Shown here piece by piece: positions 1 to 13,671 of a stretch of DNA of 64,000 nt. Origin of the DNA: Onchidella celtica (lineage: Eukaryota; Mollusca; Gastropoda; Systellommatophora; Onchidiidae). The translations under genes and the position numbers were made by a program. The notes beneath the pieces are model-generated. The model was not told where the DNA came from and made no database searches. It saw only the letters and a program-made list of their open reading frames with translations. Within the stretch, counting starts at the first letter, position 1, and each line of letters opens with the position of its first letter. The stretch is from positions 33,429,961 to 33,493,960 of the forward strand of contig OZ007574.1 in the NCBI GenBank assembly GCA_963931925.1, written 5' to 3'.

Positions 1-1529
1 AAATGTGTAACATAATATATAATGTACACAGATAGCACAAAACGGAAACGCACAGAAGCTTGAACTTTAATTGTGTTATCTACGTGATGAAATAAAAGAG
101 GGAAGTGTCGCAGGCGAAATTTGACCTGACAGCTTCAACCAACATTTTGAATAAATCACATAATAAAGTTTTTTGCCAGGTGCGAAGTCCCATCTCTTTT
201 CTACTACCTCCAGCATAATAATTATAAAACCTTCAAGGGGGGAAGGGGGGGAGGGAGGAGGAGTCCTGAAATACTGTGTCGACGTTAAAAAATCAAGTTT
301 GGTAAATTTTTGTCCTTTCTGAAAGATTGGCCATTTCTGAAGATAATTGCACTGTAAAAATCCCTTATCCCATTTTCTTCGATCCAAAAACCGGCTCCAA
401 AGACGAGAAGGATCACTTGGCATGGCTGTTTTTGTCTCTGAAAAATGCATTTTTTCCCAAAATGTGGTTTTGGAACAGGAATTTCAGGTGTAATTTTTTT
501 CCTCTGACTTCTGAAGCTATTACCCTGACATTTTGCACAAAAGTAGTCCAAATCAAATCAAACTTTTACTCAGTCGGAATTTGAATTTTATTACTCAGTG
601 TCAAGTCTTCTAGAAAGTAAACGGGTGGTGGAAAATGTGGCCAAAATTATGATCCACTTGTATTGTAACATTAAACAAAATTGTAAAAAATATTCCGATC
701 AAGTTATCAGAATTTCCCGCTTACTAATATTATAATTATCAAAAACATGTCTGCAAAGTTCCGAGCAACTGCAAAGAAAATCGCAAAAACCTTGATATAT
801 AGAACCCCATTTTTAGAACCAAAGTTCAGTATGGTGACCGTCGCCATGGCAACCATAAGTGATGTGCACAGAACTCTATAAATAGGCTAGAGCGGGAAGT
901 ATGTCAAGCATGGAGGTACTAATAACACTGGAGTCCGCACAGCCCTCTTCGCTTGCCCTGCGAGCCGCGCACTATTGAAACCCCAAGATGGCGGAAAAAG
1001 TAGGGCAAAGTACGGCAGCGCAAGGCCCCCTATTGTATGTAATAGATAGGGCCTAGACAGCGCTGTTTTTTCTCTCTTTTCACGGCGGTGATCAAAATTA
1101 AAAGATACAAACAGAAATAATAACATTTATGTTATTTACGGATTATCGTATACTTGTATTATTATCTTTTAAAGTGTTTGATAATAAATACAAATTTATG
1201 ATTTATGCTGTTTTTATATTATGGTATTTTTATTAATTGGCCAATCGGATCGTTTAGAAGTAAAAGGGAAGGGAACTATGTAGCACTCTTTTTACAGCAT
1301 GTTAGTTTAGCTCATGATGAGTCATGTTAAAACAAAAAAAAATCAGCGTGTGGACAGAGGAAACTTTACATACCAGTTTCTCTCAGATAACCAACAATGA
1401 GAGGGTGTATCCATAACAATTATTTAAAAAAACACACACACACACAAAACATGCTAAAGAACTGAGGGAAAGTTGGTTTTGCCATAGACCCATTAAGATC
1501 CAGGAGCTGGTGTGTGTGTGTGTGTTTGT

Positions 1530-1570
<41 letters not shown>

Positions 1571-3915
1571 GCATAATTATAATATGCAAATCATAGGCCG
1601 AGATGTAGCAAATGATCTGGATATCCAAGAAGAAGAACATCTTAACCTACAAGCTTGGTTGTACTCACTCAGTCAAGTATATATAATCTAAAAATCAGAA
1701 GAGCCTTAGCCTAGTTATTCAGAGGTTTGAGCACAGCTGGATTGTGCATTCCAGAGCTTTTGCAAACAAAAATGTATATTTTTCCTACGGCTACAGGTCA
1801 ATCTCTCACCTAGTGAATCTAGATTGTAGGTCTATAGTCAATGCACTAGGCGCAGTCAGCACATTGATGCGGTCAATATTTGTTTTTCTATACAGTTTCA
1901 TTTACCAGTGTTTTTGTGAATAATCCACGTTTTGTGACGTTCTTATCAAGAGATCACTATATCACATAGCATATGACTGCTGTTTAAGCTTGTATTTTGC
2001 CTTGGATAACTTTCCCCAAGTTTTGTGTTCGCACAACTTCCATCTTGAGTTCAAAGGTAAATATGTGACCCTACAGATTTCTCCATTTAGTGGTCTGGTG
2101 TAAGCTCACAGAAGTGCTCTGGACATTCTATTTCGGGTGGATTTTCGTTTAAAAAAAATAAAATTCTGGGTATTATGAGTATGATTATGCACATATGGCA
2201 CTGACTGCACCGACATGCATTCATCTGACACCTTGCATGAGGTGCGGTCACTGGTAATTGCATTGTGACATCAGTGTTGTACGTGCATCAACTGGGATCA
2301 CTAGCACCATTATTATTTATTAATATGATTACATGATGTATTCAAAACAAGAGTTCAAAAGAGCCAGTGCACACCAGCTAATAGTAAACAACTGAATTTA
2401 ATGAGAAACAAAGAATAATACATGTATTGTGGTAAAATCCAAATACATAGGCTATTACGGTCTAGTTTTATAGTAAATTCATTGACTTAAATTGAATGAG
2501 CGATGAGTTCTTTTGTTTCTCGGGGGCCTTAGCATAGTGCTGTTGGCCCCATTAAATTGAATGAGAACAGTTCTCCCTCCTTCTAAAGCAGGGAAGAAAG
2601 AAGGTAGAGAAGAAACAGAAGGTACATGAGCAGAGGAAAAGAAAGAAGGAGTTAGCAGAGGAAAAGGAAAGGGAAGGTAGAAAGCAGAAGCTGTAGTGCA
2701 ACGATGTGTAAACGCTGAGGCGCAGTCCGTGCTTGCCCTATACAAGATGGCGACTATCGCCTTCTAATGCGCACGCATGAAATCAGCTGTACGGACTCCA
2801 GTGTTATTAATAGCTCCATGATGTCAAGTCACTGAGCACCCTATGGTACTTCACGGCGAGACAAAAGGAGGGCAAGGTTTCGACAAAAAAGTTTTAAAAA
2901 TGTTGCGCACTTGTCGTGCACTATTAGTACGGGCTGATATGAATAGTCGCTTGCCCTCTTTTTGGCTTCAATGGCACAGCTCTAGGTGGACACGTGAATT
3001 GCAGCCATCCTTCAACAGGGGGAAAAGAGGCGTTGCAGCTGAGTGCTCTCTCTTGCCTATTGTATGAATAGCTCTGTGGTGGATGTGATTCATTTCCCTA
3101 TTGTTTTCTTCTAATTTGACCTTGATTAATTCGATGGTGACAGATAAAATTGCCTATCTGCAGCAGTATAAAAAATTAGTTCCAGGATCCCAGTTTCCAC
3201 CCCCTTCTTAAGGGCATCACTGATGTCCTGCATGCCACAGTTTGAGAAATGCAGGCAGTATTACCAAAAAATATTGACGGACGTGCTGCGCTCCGAAAAT
3301 CTAAATCTGGACCCGTAGCTACGTACTCGCATTGGTCTAACGTTCTACATTTTTTTTTATTCGTTCAATTGTTTTATTTGTTCAGTTTTTCATCCTTTTA
3401 CATTTTTTTTTATCCTGATAAAGATCTTTTTTAAAATTTTTATTCCCTTTCGCTATGCATTTTATTATATGGTTTCTTTATTAGGCCTATTTCTTATGCG
3501 AGGCTTTGCTTTAACTGGTATACAATATTTTCTTTTTAGCATATTTTGACACAGTTTGAGAACGCCGAAGTAAACTGTTTAGGAGCCACAGAGAACGTTT
3601 ATATTGACACATCTAAGTGCCGGACAAACATTAAGATCTTCAGCTTAAAAGGTTCAGTAAACTTAATTGTGTTCGTTGTTTCTATGACTGTAGAAAAATC
3701 AGTAAACAGAACATCAGTTTTCTCTTTGGTGGTCGAGATATCTCTGCTCACACTATGACCTGCATCTTGTGCTCGACATTTCCGAAAATGACAGGCAGAT
3801 CGATAGACAAGTATAGACACCCATGGACATGATAGATAGATTAAGTCGATAGACAACAGACAAACGGGCAGAGGGACATACAGACAAACAGACAGTCAGA
3901 CATTCGGAAGGGCGG
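1..3915. other. Intergenic; no gene seen
   Basis: Short open frames only, none with a domain pattern or paired splice sites. A short block at 901-945 (ACTAATAACACTGGAGTCCG) returns inverted at 2785-2830. Bases 2505-2550 (TTTCTCGGGGGCCTTAGC, GCTGTTGGCCCC) resemble a piece of the LTR found at 28863, suggesting an old relative. Confidence 0.6.
1432..1570. repeat. (CA)n, (TG)n and (GA)n microsatellites
   Basis: CA run at 1432-1446, TG run at 1510-1525 and GA run at 1530-1570 within 140 bp. Confidence 0.95.
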
Positions 3916-3924
3916 CTAGATAGG

Positions 3925-4003
<79 letters not shown>
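3916..4003. repeat. (GATA)n microsatellite
   Basis: Nearly perfect GATA array of about 88 bp. Confidence 0.97.
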
Positions 4004-4630
4004 CACCACTCGAGCATACTCACGACTACATCAGGTGCTTGTGCCACCCACAACAGCGCTAATAAGGGCGAGACATTAACATCGGTGTCGTCAATCGATT
4101 TAATAACTTCGCTACTCATATCACAAACTTTCTCATAAAAGCTTGCCGCTGTTGACCACTGATGCCGGTCCTTGGAATAGTACACGTGTATAATAATTTA
4201 ATATTTCGTGCTTTCGGTTCTACAGTCATTTAATGTCTTTGCGGGAAGTAATATGTTCCCATGGAGTTTCCCCACTCATCTAATGCTTCTAATGGGAAAG
4301 AATACCATCCTATCATTTTTTTTTTTTTTTACGTCTCAGCCCTTACCCGCAAATCAGATTCTTGGACAGGTATTTTTATTGATGAGGTTTCTTTTTTCCC
4401 CACACCAAATATTATGAGTAGTAATATCCCTACATTATGAATGGACTCGGAAAATCGGTGAGTCACAGCTGTGCCAGGTCTAGGGTCGGTGCCCTATAGG
4501 AGTGATTGGGTGCGAAGAAGCTAAACGCCACATAACAAACCTTGTACTTCTACTCATATAGATGTATATCCATGATAACCCATTCATTCATGAATATAAG
4601 TATTAAGTCATATCAAACTACATGTCGAGA

Positions 4631-4868
4631 CCTTAGTTCTTGTTTGTTCTAAATCCACTTTTTGCGCAGCTGAAAAATTCGACGTTAAATATTTGCGGCT
4701 TCACTATTATGATAAGGACTTCGAATAAATTAGAACTGTGTAACAGCTTGATAAGTGCCACAACGCATTTTAAAGGAGTGTCAAAGTGTGCATTTCTCAT
4801 ACCTCTTCTACCTACTAAAAGATCTCCTGTTTTTCAGAAAATGGAGATATGACAAACAAGAATTAAGG
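4631..4868 (+). mobile_element. MITE family A, copy 1
   Basis: CCTTAGTTCTTGTTTGTT at the left and AACAAGAATTAAGG at the right are inverted. The interior (AAAATTCGACGTTAAAT, AAGTGCCACAACGCATTTTA) is shared with the copies at 40395, 49769 and 50710. Confidence 0.78.
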
Positions 4869-4991
4869 CCGTTGTGTGACTACAGAGAATGACGCATTAG
4901 TTGGGTCTGCCAATTGTTTCAATGAAATGAATCTTGCCCCCTCCTGGAAGAGTTATGAACTTCAACTTGGGACCTAGAAAAGAGATTGGTG

Positions 4992-5200
4992 GAGCTCTGC
5001 GTCAAGTCTGTTTTGGGTTTGTTTTGAATCAATGTGCGAGGTCTCTCCAGCTGAATTAAGACTGTTGATGCACCCGAATGAGTGAGACAGACTTGTTTCG
5101 GTCTCCTCAGCCTGTGAGGCCCCGTTTGATCCCATAGTCCAGGTCTCAGACTGAAACCGAGGCGAAACAGACGTAATTGACTCAGTGCGTCTCTAGCCCC
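4992..5200. mobile_element. MITE family C, copy 1
   Basis: CTCTGCGTCAAGTCTG at the left and AATTGACTCAGTGCGTCTC at the right are imperfect inverted repeats. The interior (AGTGAGACAGACTTGTTTCG) recurs at 40751-40925. Confidence 0.5.
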
Positions 5201-5980
5201 CAAAAAACAAGAACAGCAGTGACATTTTCACGTTCAAAGCACACAAAAGGCATGTTTCAGTGACATGAATCCGTACTTTCAGTGTTCAGATCAAGGTTAA
5301 ATGGGGTTTATCATAGCAGGAAAATGGCAGTGAAAGTACTAGTTGAACGAGTTTAGAATTGACCTTTGACCCAGCAGCCAATTTACACGTAGTCTAAGAT
5401 CAACTAACACGGCGTCCTAAAGTGGAGACTCGCTAGATCCCGTTGCCAAAAAACGATAAAACAATAGAATCAAACATTAAAAGCACAGACGGCGTTGATC
5501 TGTACAAGCTGCCAAAGGACAGTTGGCCGGCAAACAACGGACCCAACTGCCAAACACCACAGATCCTAACAGTTTTCATTCTTTAGTGCCGAACGCAGCA
5601 CCCACACATTTGATCAGGTCAAGATAAGTGGATTTTTCTGAACTATGCAGCTGGACATGCCTTTTGTGTTTATGACCAGATCCACAAACGTCGTCTTCTC
5701 TCACTCAGTCCCTCTGCTACCTTCCTCAGGTGTGTACGAATCCCTACTATAGAAAGAAAGCTTTCGTTTTTGCCCGCCGTTGGATATCGACAACCAAATT
5801 AGCACCAAATAATATTAAGCATTTTCCTCAGCATTAACCAACACAATGGCGGACAGAAGTAAAAAAAAAAAAAGAGGGCGTGTGACGTCATGTTCGTTCA
5901 AATTATACTGATTTTACCTCCTGTTCTGGTGTATTCCATGTACGCCCCCTGATATTGCATTGGTGATGAATGAATTATAT

Positions 5981-6435
5981 CAGTGGTTCTCAACGTGGGC
6001 GACAACACCCCCAAGAGGGCAATTTTAATTTCCAAGAGGGCGAACACGAAGGAAAGGGCGACAAGGGGGCGAAAACAATGAAAGGCGGGGGCGATTTGGG
6101 GGCAAATACGGGGCAGCCACTGACTTGTTCAACAGCAGGCATAGGTGGGGTTTTATGAATAGAAAAGGGCTATTTTTGTTGGTGCGTTTAATAGAGAATG
6201 CTTTCTGTTTTGGAATGAAATATAAACCCGCCTAGTATCATTAATAAGGCTCTGAGACGCTGGACATCATAATTTCTGTGCGGTCTGTCCCCCTGTGAAA
6301 TGTATCCGTCGGGTTTGAGTAGAGATTGGGGCGCGGCGGGGCGGGGGGAGGGGGGGGGGAGAGAAGACGGGGAGTCGATGAAAGAAAATTTGGAGCCTAT
6401 GGTGACGATTGTTTGAAAAGGGTTGAGGACCACTG
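5981..6435. mobile_element. hAT-like non-autonomous element (CAGTGGTTCTCAA ends)
   Basis: The termini CAGTGGTTCTCAACG and GGTTGAGGACCACTG are inverted repeats of the hAT/Charlie type. 455 bp, no transposase. The 8-bp flanks AATTATAT and ATGTATAA match only partly. Internal G-rich stretches (GGGGGCGA, later an interrupted G-run near 6337-6361) are notable. Confidence 0.65.
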
Positions 6436-6630
6436 ATGTATAACTTAAACTGGAATTATTTACACTCACCTCGCAACTGTTTTATGAGTTTTAATTTCTC
6501 TTTCATACAACGTCTAAAGATGTGCTGCTCCTCTAAAATGAAACTAATTCACGTGGACTTTGAACCAAGTTGGAAAACAAATTTTATCGCCCGCAGAGTA
6601 TTAATGCCGAGGTGCCGTGGTGGTCAATAC

Positions 6631-7353
6631 CAGTGGCGTAGCCTGTGAGGGGTCGCACGGGCGGTTGCCCTGGGCACAAAATTCTTAAGGGCGCAAAATT
6701 TCAAAACTATGACTGTTTCAGTTGCCAGTTCTGAAGGAAGTTTCTCAGAACTAATCAAAACGTAGCACAGACCTTCGGTGAGCCTAGAAAGACTGAGTAA
6801 CCTAGGAATATTGTCTACTGAGAGAGATTTCAATGTAGATTTCGAAACTACTATTGAAAATTTTGCATAAATTAAAACTGGTCGATTTTGTAAAAAATAG
6901 AGTGTACTAGCTTCAAATGCCATTTACTTTAACTACATGAGTATTTGTGACGCAACACGACGGTTCAGTCCGGAAGGTCCAGGCTTAGTTATTGAGTAAT
7001 TGCCCGTCAAAACGTTACGTCTTAAAAACAGTGATAGTCATCAACTTCAATTGCTTATAACACAGTCTAAAAATGAATCTAGCATCAAATCCAAGGGAAA
7101 AGAGTTCTCTTTCACTTGATATCAATAACTCAGTTTACCTAAAATGTACCTTGTGGACCGAACCGTCATGATGCATTACATTTCTTAAAATTAAAAGAAA
7201 AAACAACACAATACGTGGCCTAGGAGGGGGAGTCGGGTCTAAGGGGTTCAATACTGGACTGGTGGCTGGGATTCAGGAATGCTAACGGTCCACCGGTCCG
7301 GGGGTGCAATACCTGCCTTACCCCGGCCGCTGGCAAAGCACGGGACGCCACTG
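6631..7353. mobile_element. hAT-like non-autonomous element (CAGTGGCGT ends), copy 1
   Basis: Begins CAGTGGCGTAGCC and ends GGGACGCCACTG. The flanking octamers GTCAATAC and GTCAAGAG match at 6 of 8 positions, consistent with an old 8-bp target duplication. 723 bp without a transposase frame. Confidence 0.7.
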
Positions 7354-7361
7354 GTCAAGAG

Positions 7362-9478
<2,117 letters not shown>

Positions 9479-9890
9479 GTCTGTCTGTCAGACTATCTAT
9501 GTGTCACTCTATCTGTTTGTCTGTTTCTCCATCTATAATTCAAAGGGTCATAACTATGTCGATAGATCGCTTTGGCTATAGGTCTGCGGATCTGTCTCCC
9601 CATCCGTCTGTTGTTCCGTGTTGATCCAGTAGAGCATTCATGTGGCTGTTTGGTCGTATCACCATTGAAAAGAAACTGTTTGCCCGCCCGTCTAAGTGCA
9701 CCGATGTTAGATGGATAAATCCAATTATGCGTGTTGACTGATCGGAAAGTCCCAGTCAGGACAGACAAATTATTTGTACTTTTCTTTGCAGGTCAGAGAT
9801 TCTCAGCTTTTGTCCACTGGAACCCAAAGTTATTCCAGAGCCGCATGACCCAATTAGGCGTTTCTGGAGACCCAGTATTTGTCTGTCTTT

Positions 9891-10553
9891 CAGTGGCGTG
9901 CAGAGGTTTGGTGATGCCAGGGGCCAGCACCTTAACTGTATGCCCCAAGACTTAAGAATAGAACCTAGTACTGCTAAATGTGAGAAAAGAAGACATTTTA
10001 AATTTGTAAAAACAGTTGAAATAAACACTCGTGTATTTACGAAATTTTGTAAAAACCATAGAAAATCTGTCTGGTCGCAGACATTGCTTGAAGCTGAAAA
10101 AGTTGTATGTAGCACAGCCTCGCCTAATAAATAATTATTATATCGTGTCTGTATTATTTCTTACGGGTGTATTTATTGGTTTTAGACTTTATTAGCACTG
10201 CCAACGAGTTTTAACGTTAACACTTGTTGTTTGTGATGTGGCAAACAGGCTGTGTGATTTTAAGCGAACTCTACAGGCTCATAGATTTACTGCTGCTTTG
10301 TAAGATCTTAATCAGCATTATGCAAAGTATTTACATGTAACAGATTCTCCACTCTGGTCTCGCTCATTACAGCACGGATCCACATTCCCACCAACTTGTG
10401 GAACTATACGGCAACTTGTACAACGAGGTTGACAGCAATATTTTCAAATTTCAAAATAGTTCATTTTAATTTCACTCTTTGACTGAATACCCCCTGAAAT
10501 GGATGCACGGGGCTGTCGCCATCTCCGCCCCCCCCCCTTTCTGCGCGCCACTG
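9891..10553. mobile_element. hAT-like non-autonomous element (CAGTGGCG ends), copy 2
   Basis: Begins CAGTGGCGTGCAGAGG and ends CTGCGCGCCACTG. The flanking octamers CTGTCTTT (9883-9890) and TTGTCTTT (10554-10561) match at 7 of 8 positions. 663 bp without a transposase frame. Confidence 0.8.
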
Positions 10554-10766
10554 TTGTCTTTCCACGGTACCTGACGCTTCCTTGAACTCTTGCCAATGCT
10601 GTCATCATCCAAGTCGGTGTTTGAAAATCGTAGTTCCAAGACCCCAAAATGCAGAAAACAATAAAAGAAACGATATATTATTATCCACAATTTAATAGTT
10701 CCGACTTAATCAATGGCAGATCCTTCCCCTCTCCACCAACGTTCCCTCTTTATTGCTTCTTTCCGA

Positions 10767-10885
10767 GAATGAGCGGGATGAACATCGATTTTCTCGAAAC
10801 CTGTCTGTTGGATTTATTTGAAATTTTGCATGGGCTCATAATAATTTCACCCTGATTTTACTGGACCTGATTTTTTATTTGTAGG
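10767..10885 (+). repeat. Dispersed copy of the 15678 inverted-repeat arm
   Basis: GAATGAGCGGGATGAACATC, TTTTCTCGAAAC, TTTGAAATTTTGCATGGGCT and ATTTTTTATTTGTAG match the arms at 15678 and 15969. Confidence 0.65.
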
Positions 10886-10952
10886 TACGGGTAGAGAACC
10901 CGCCACTCCACGGGTCAAGGACAAAAATTGGATTTCTACTCACCCTCAATCC

Positions 10953-11143
10953 CTTAAACTGCGTTTCCGTGTGTACGGAAACGGAAGCGTTAAAAATCTA
11001 CCCAAACACTTAAAAAGGAAGAGTCTTCCCATGTGTACGGAATTGACGTTTCTGTACAAATGAAACTGTTCTTTCTACTTCACTACCTGCAGGGTTTTTG
11101 ACGTTTCCGTTTCCGTTTCCGTACACATGAAACACGGCTTAAG
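10953..11143. mobile_element. MITE family D (single copy)
   Basis: CTTAAACTGCGTTTCCGTG at the left and CATGAAACACGGCTTAAG at the right are inverted, with GTACGGAAACGGAA arms inside both. 191 bp, no ORF. Confidence 0.7.
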
Positions 11144-12054
11144 TCTTGTTTTGAACGGCCTTGTTATCTCCCTCTCCCGACCTCTCTCAACACTTTCTCC
11201 TTTTCTATCTCCCCTACATTCATGTTAATTATCAAGCTGAACACGAGACAAATACAGTCTCCCAGTGCACTGGGCTTATCGAAGGGAGCCAAGAAGACTT
11301 CATTGTACTAAACCCCAAAAGAATACCATTTTAAAAGATTGCCTGAAACTTCAATGAGCACAGTTAGCTTGATCCAAACGCGAATGAGTTAGAATATTAT
11401 TTGACATCTAAGAAAACTAATTTTATAAATTTTAAAACTGTTATTCCGTCTGCAGTGTTGAGAAAAAAAAGGTGGCCCAACTACAGCGCGATGAAACACT
11501 TCGGCCACTAATTTTTTTCTTTATTTAATAAGATTACTCAAAAAAAAAAAAAAGTATCTCAAAAATCTATGAGTACTTGAGACTTCTGACATCAATCTCC
11601 AAAGATGCTGGAGGGGAATTGGAGCCTTGTCATTCTATGGCGACGCAATGGTGACCTGTCCAGCGCCGCTATAGAAATGTTGAGAGCAAGAGAAAGGTAG
11701 AGAGAACGAGAACTTTCTGTTGAGTGTGTAGGTCTACACAAATCGCTTTGACTAACCCGCCTTTGACTCGATTGTTCCCGACATTTCGGACACAAATATT
11801 CTTACGTTAAAAAAAATACATCAATATTTTTATTCATAAAAAGGGGTGAGCAGTTTGTTCCATAACACGAGCGAATAATGAAATGTGCATTCTTTATTGT
11901 AGTGGGGCATTACAGCCCCCATGCTCATGCCACTCTACTACTGCTCCTCTCCCAGTTCCAATGGCATTATGATAATTTGAGAGAAAATGTTGAACAACAA
12001 GTGAAATCCATGTTACCCAAATACTCTCATCGTCTTGTGTGGAAAATAGAACCT
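11144..12054. other. Intergenic stretch left of the duplicated block
   Basis: No gene seen. A 62-codon frame at 11878-12063 starts like a secretory signal but has no partner in copy 2 and no donor in the phase required by exon 2. Confidence 0.5.
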
Positions 12055-12904
12055 CATGAATAGCGGTATTCACTTGGAGTGAAGCAAGGGACGGACCGAG
12101 AGACTGCCCTTCGGTGATCGAACACTGTGGTGAGTTTATCTCCCATTCTCCTTGCAATCTTTCATCTCACTGATCCAGATTGTAGCATTCTGAATGGAGT
12201 TCCTTATTCGGCATGCATGAAGGGCAACTGAATGGGTGGGAGAGAAGAGAAGGAATGTTCGAAGCGGACAAGGGGAAGGGGAAAGTGAGGGGTGGGAACG
12301 GGGGGGGGTGGGGGGGGGAGCTGGCTAACGACACAAAGAAAATGTCAAATGAAAGAATTCGTCAGATGGCACTGGCGAGACAGAACACGTGAAGGAAATG
12401 AAGCCAGTAATGAAAATAAGGATCCGAAAGAAAGAAGAAGAACGGAATTACGACTAAGATAGAGAAAGAAAAACAACAAAAGACAGTATGAAAAAATAGA
12501 AAGAAATAAATCAGACAAAACAGACTTGAAGGCCGAGAGATAGGGAGAAACAAAGAAAAAGCACTGAGGAGAAAACAAATTAAAACATGCTCCAGGTGTT
12601 TTCTCAGCGGCATAAACAGTTTTAATAATGTCATGAAACGTTATCTCCTTTCCTACTGGTTCGCTTCTCTGGTGTCTCCTCTTCCTCTTCCCCCCCCCCC
12701 CCCAAAAAGCGCCAATCTTTTTCTTTCTGTCACTTTTTTTTTTTTTTACAAGCTCTTAATCCCTTCAGAAGAAAGTTCTTAAGGCTTATTGGTAGCTCCG
12801 GGCCTGTAACTCGAAACGTTACAAGTTTCAATTAGTCAGGTCAGCTGGAAATAAACAAAAACGTGTCCGCTGGAAGTGGAGATGGTCTCGGGCTTAGATT
12901 CTAA

Positions 12905-13099
12905 GGGTACAAACATAGAGGCCACCGAATTCTGTCACCGAGCCACTAGGCGCTTTAGGTGAGAAGAATTGCACTATATAATTTCAACAACTGCACACAG
13001 AGCCCACCTTGATTCGGTCCGTTTATATAGTGCAATTCTTCTCACCTAAAGCGCCTAGTGGCTCGGTGACCGAATTCGGTGGCCTCTATGTTTGTACCC
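12905..13099. mobile_element. PIF/Harbinger-like foldback MITE, copy 1
   Basis: A 195-bp element flanked by TAA (12902-12904, 13100-13102). About 77-bp near-perfect inverted arms run from GGGTACAAACATAGAGGCC to TATATAGTGC. TWA targets and GGG termini are typical of PIF/Harbinger. It lies about 490 bp upstream of the proposed copy 1 start and is absent from the aligned site in copy 2. Confidence 0.85.
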
Positions 13100-13592
13100 T
13101 AAAGGTGGCTGAAGAAAAATCAGCCCATGAGGCTTCAGTAGTTCTGAGTTTTGGTTGAGTTTGTTGATGCCAAGGCGCTTAAAGCTCCTTGGTTGAGGCA
13201 CAATGTTTTTGTTCAGTGCTGCATTAAGGCATGGGCTTTACGGGTTGCCAGTTGAGGGCCTACTGAGATTAAGTCAAATAAAAAATTATTATGAAAATCA
13301 AAACCATATTTTAATTTTTATTGTAGGTTGTTCTCCTTTAAACAAACTGTATTTATTTTGACAAATACATTTAATGTTTAAAATACTCATTTACGTTTTG
13401 AAAACATCACACTATCTCTTCTGGTTTTTGTTGTGTTACACTTATACCCAACTGTGCGCGGCTACTGTTGACATTATGTTGTAGAGGTTGAATAAACTGA
13501 TTTCGAGAATCGGAAATTCGTGCTTTTATCAATCATTACTGGCGGCCTCACGGTATCTGTAGCCCAGGGGCCTACAAAATCGTAATCCGGCA

Positions 13593-13671
13593 ATGGTTTT
13601 ATTTGGTATTGGTGGGAGTCACTGCTTCGCCTTTGCTCTCGTCTTCATGTTTTCTCTGACACTTGCAATAA
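13593..13671 (+). CDS. nAChR-like copy 1, exon 1 (proposed signal peptide)
   Basis: ATG with G at -3 and G at +4; the first upstream in-frame triplet of note is a TAG. It opens 26 codons with a strongly hydrophobic core ([15 protein letters not shown]), followed by a GTATGT donor in phase 1. This is exactly the phase needed by the acceptor at 23982, and the junction codon becomes AGC (Ser). Sequence around the ATG is also present in copy 2 at 54147. The 10.3-kb first intron is long but plausible. No promoter motif is convincing. Another upstream exon could be the true start. Confidence 0.38.

Noticed and set aside
11878-12063. 62-codon frame with a secretory-looking start
   Set aside because: No counterpart in copy 2, no donor in phase 1 for exon 2, and it lies outside the duplicated block.
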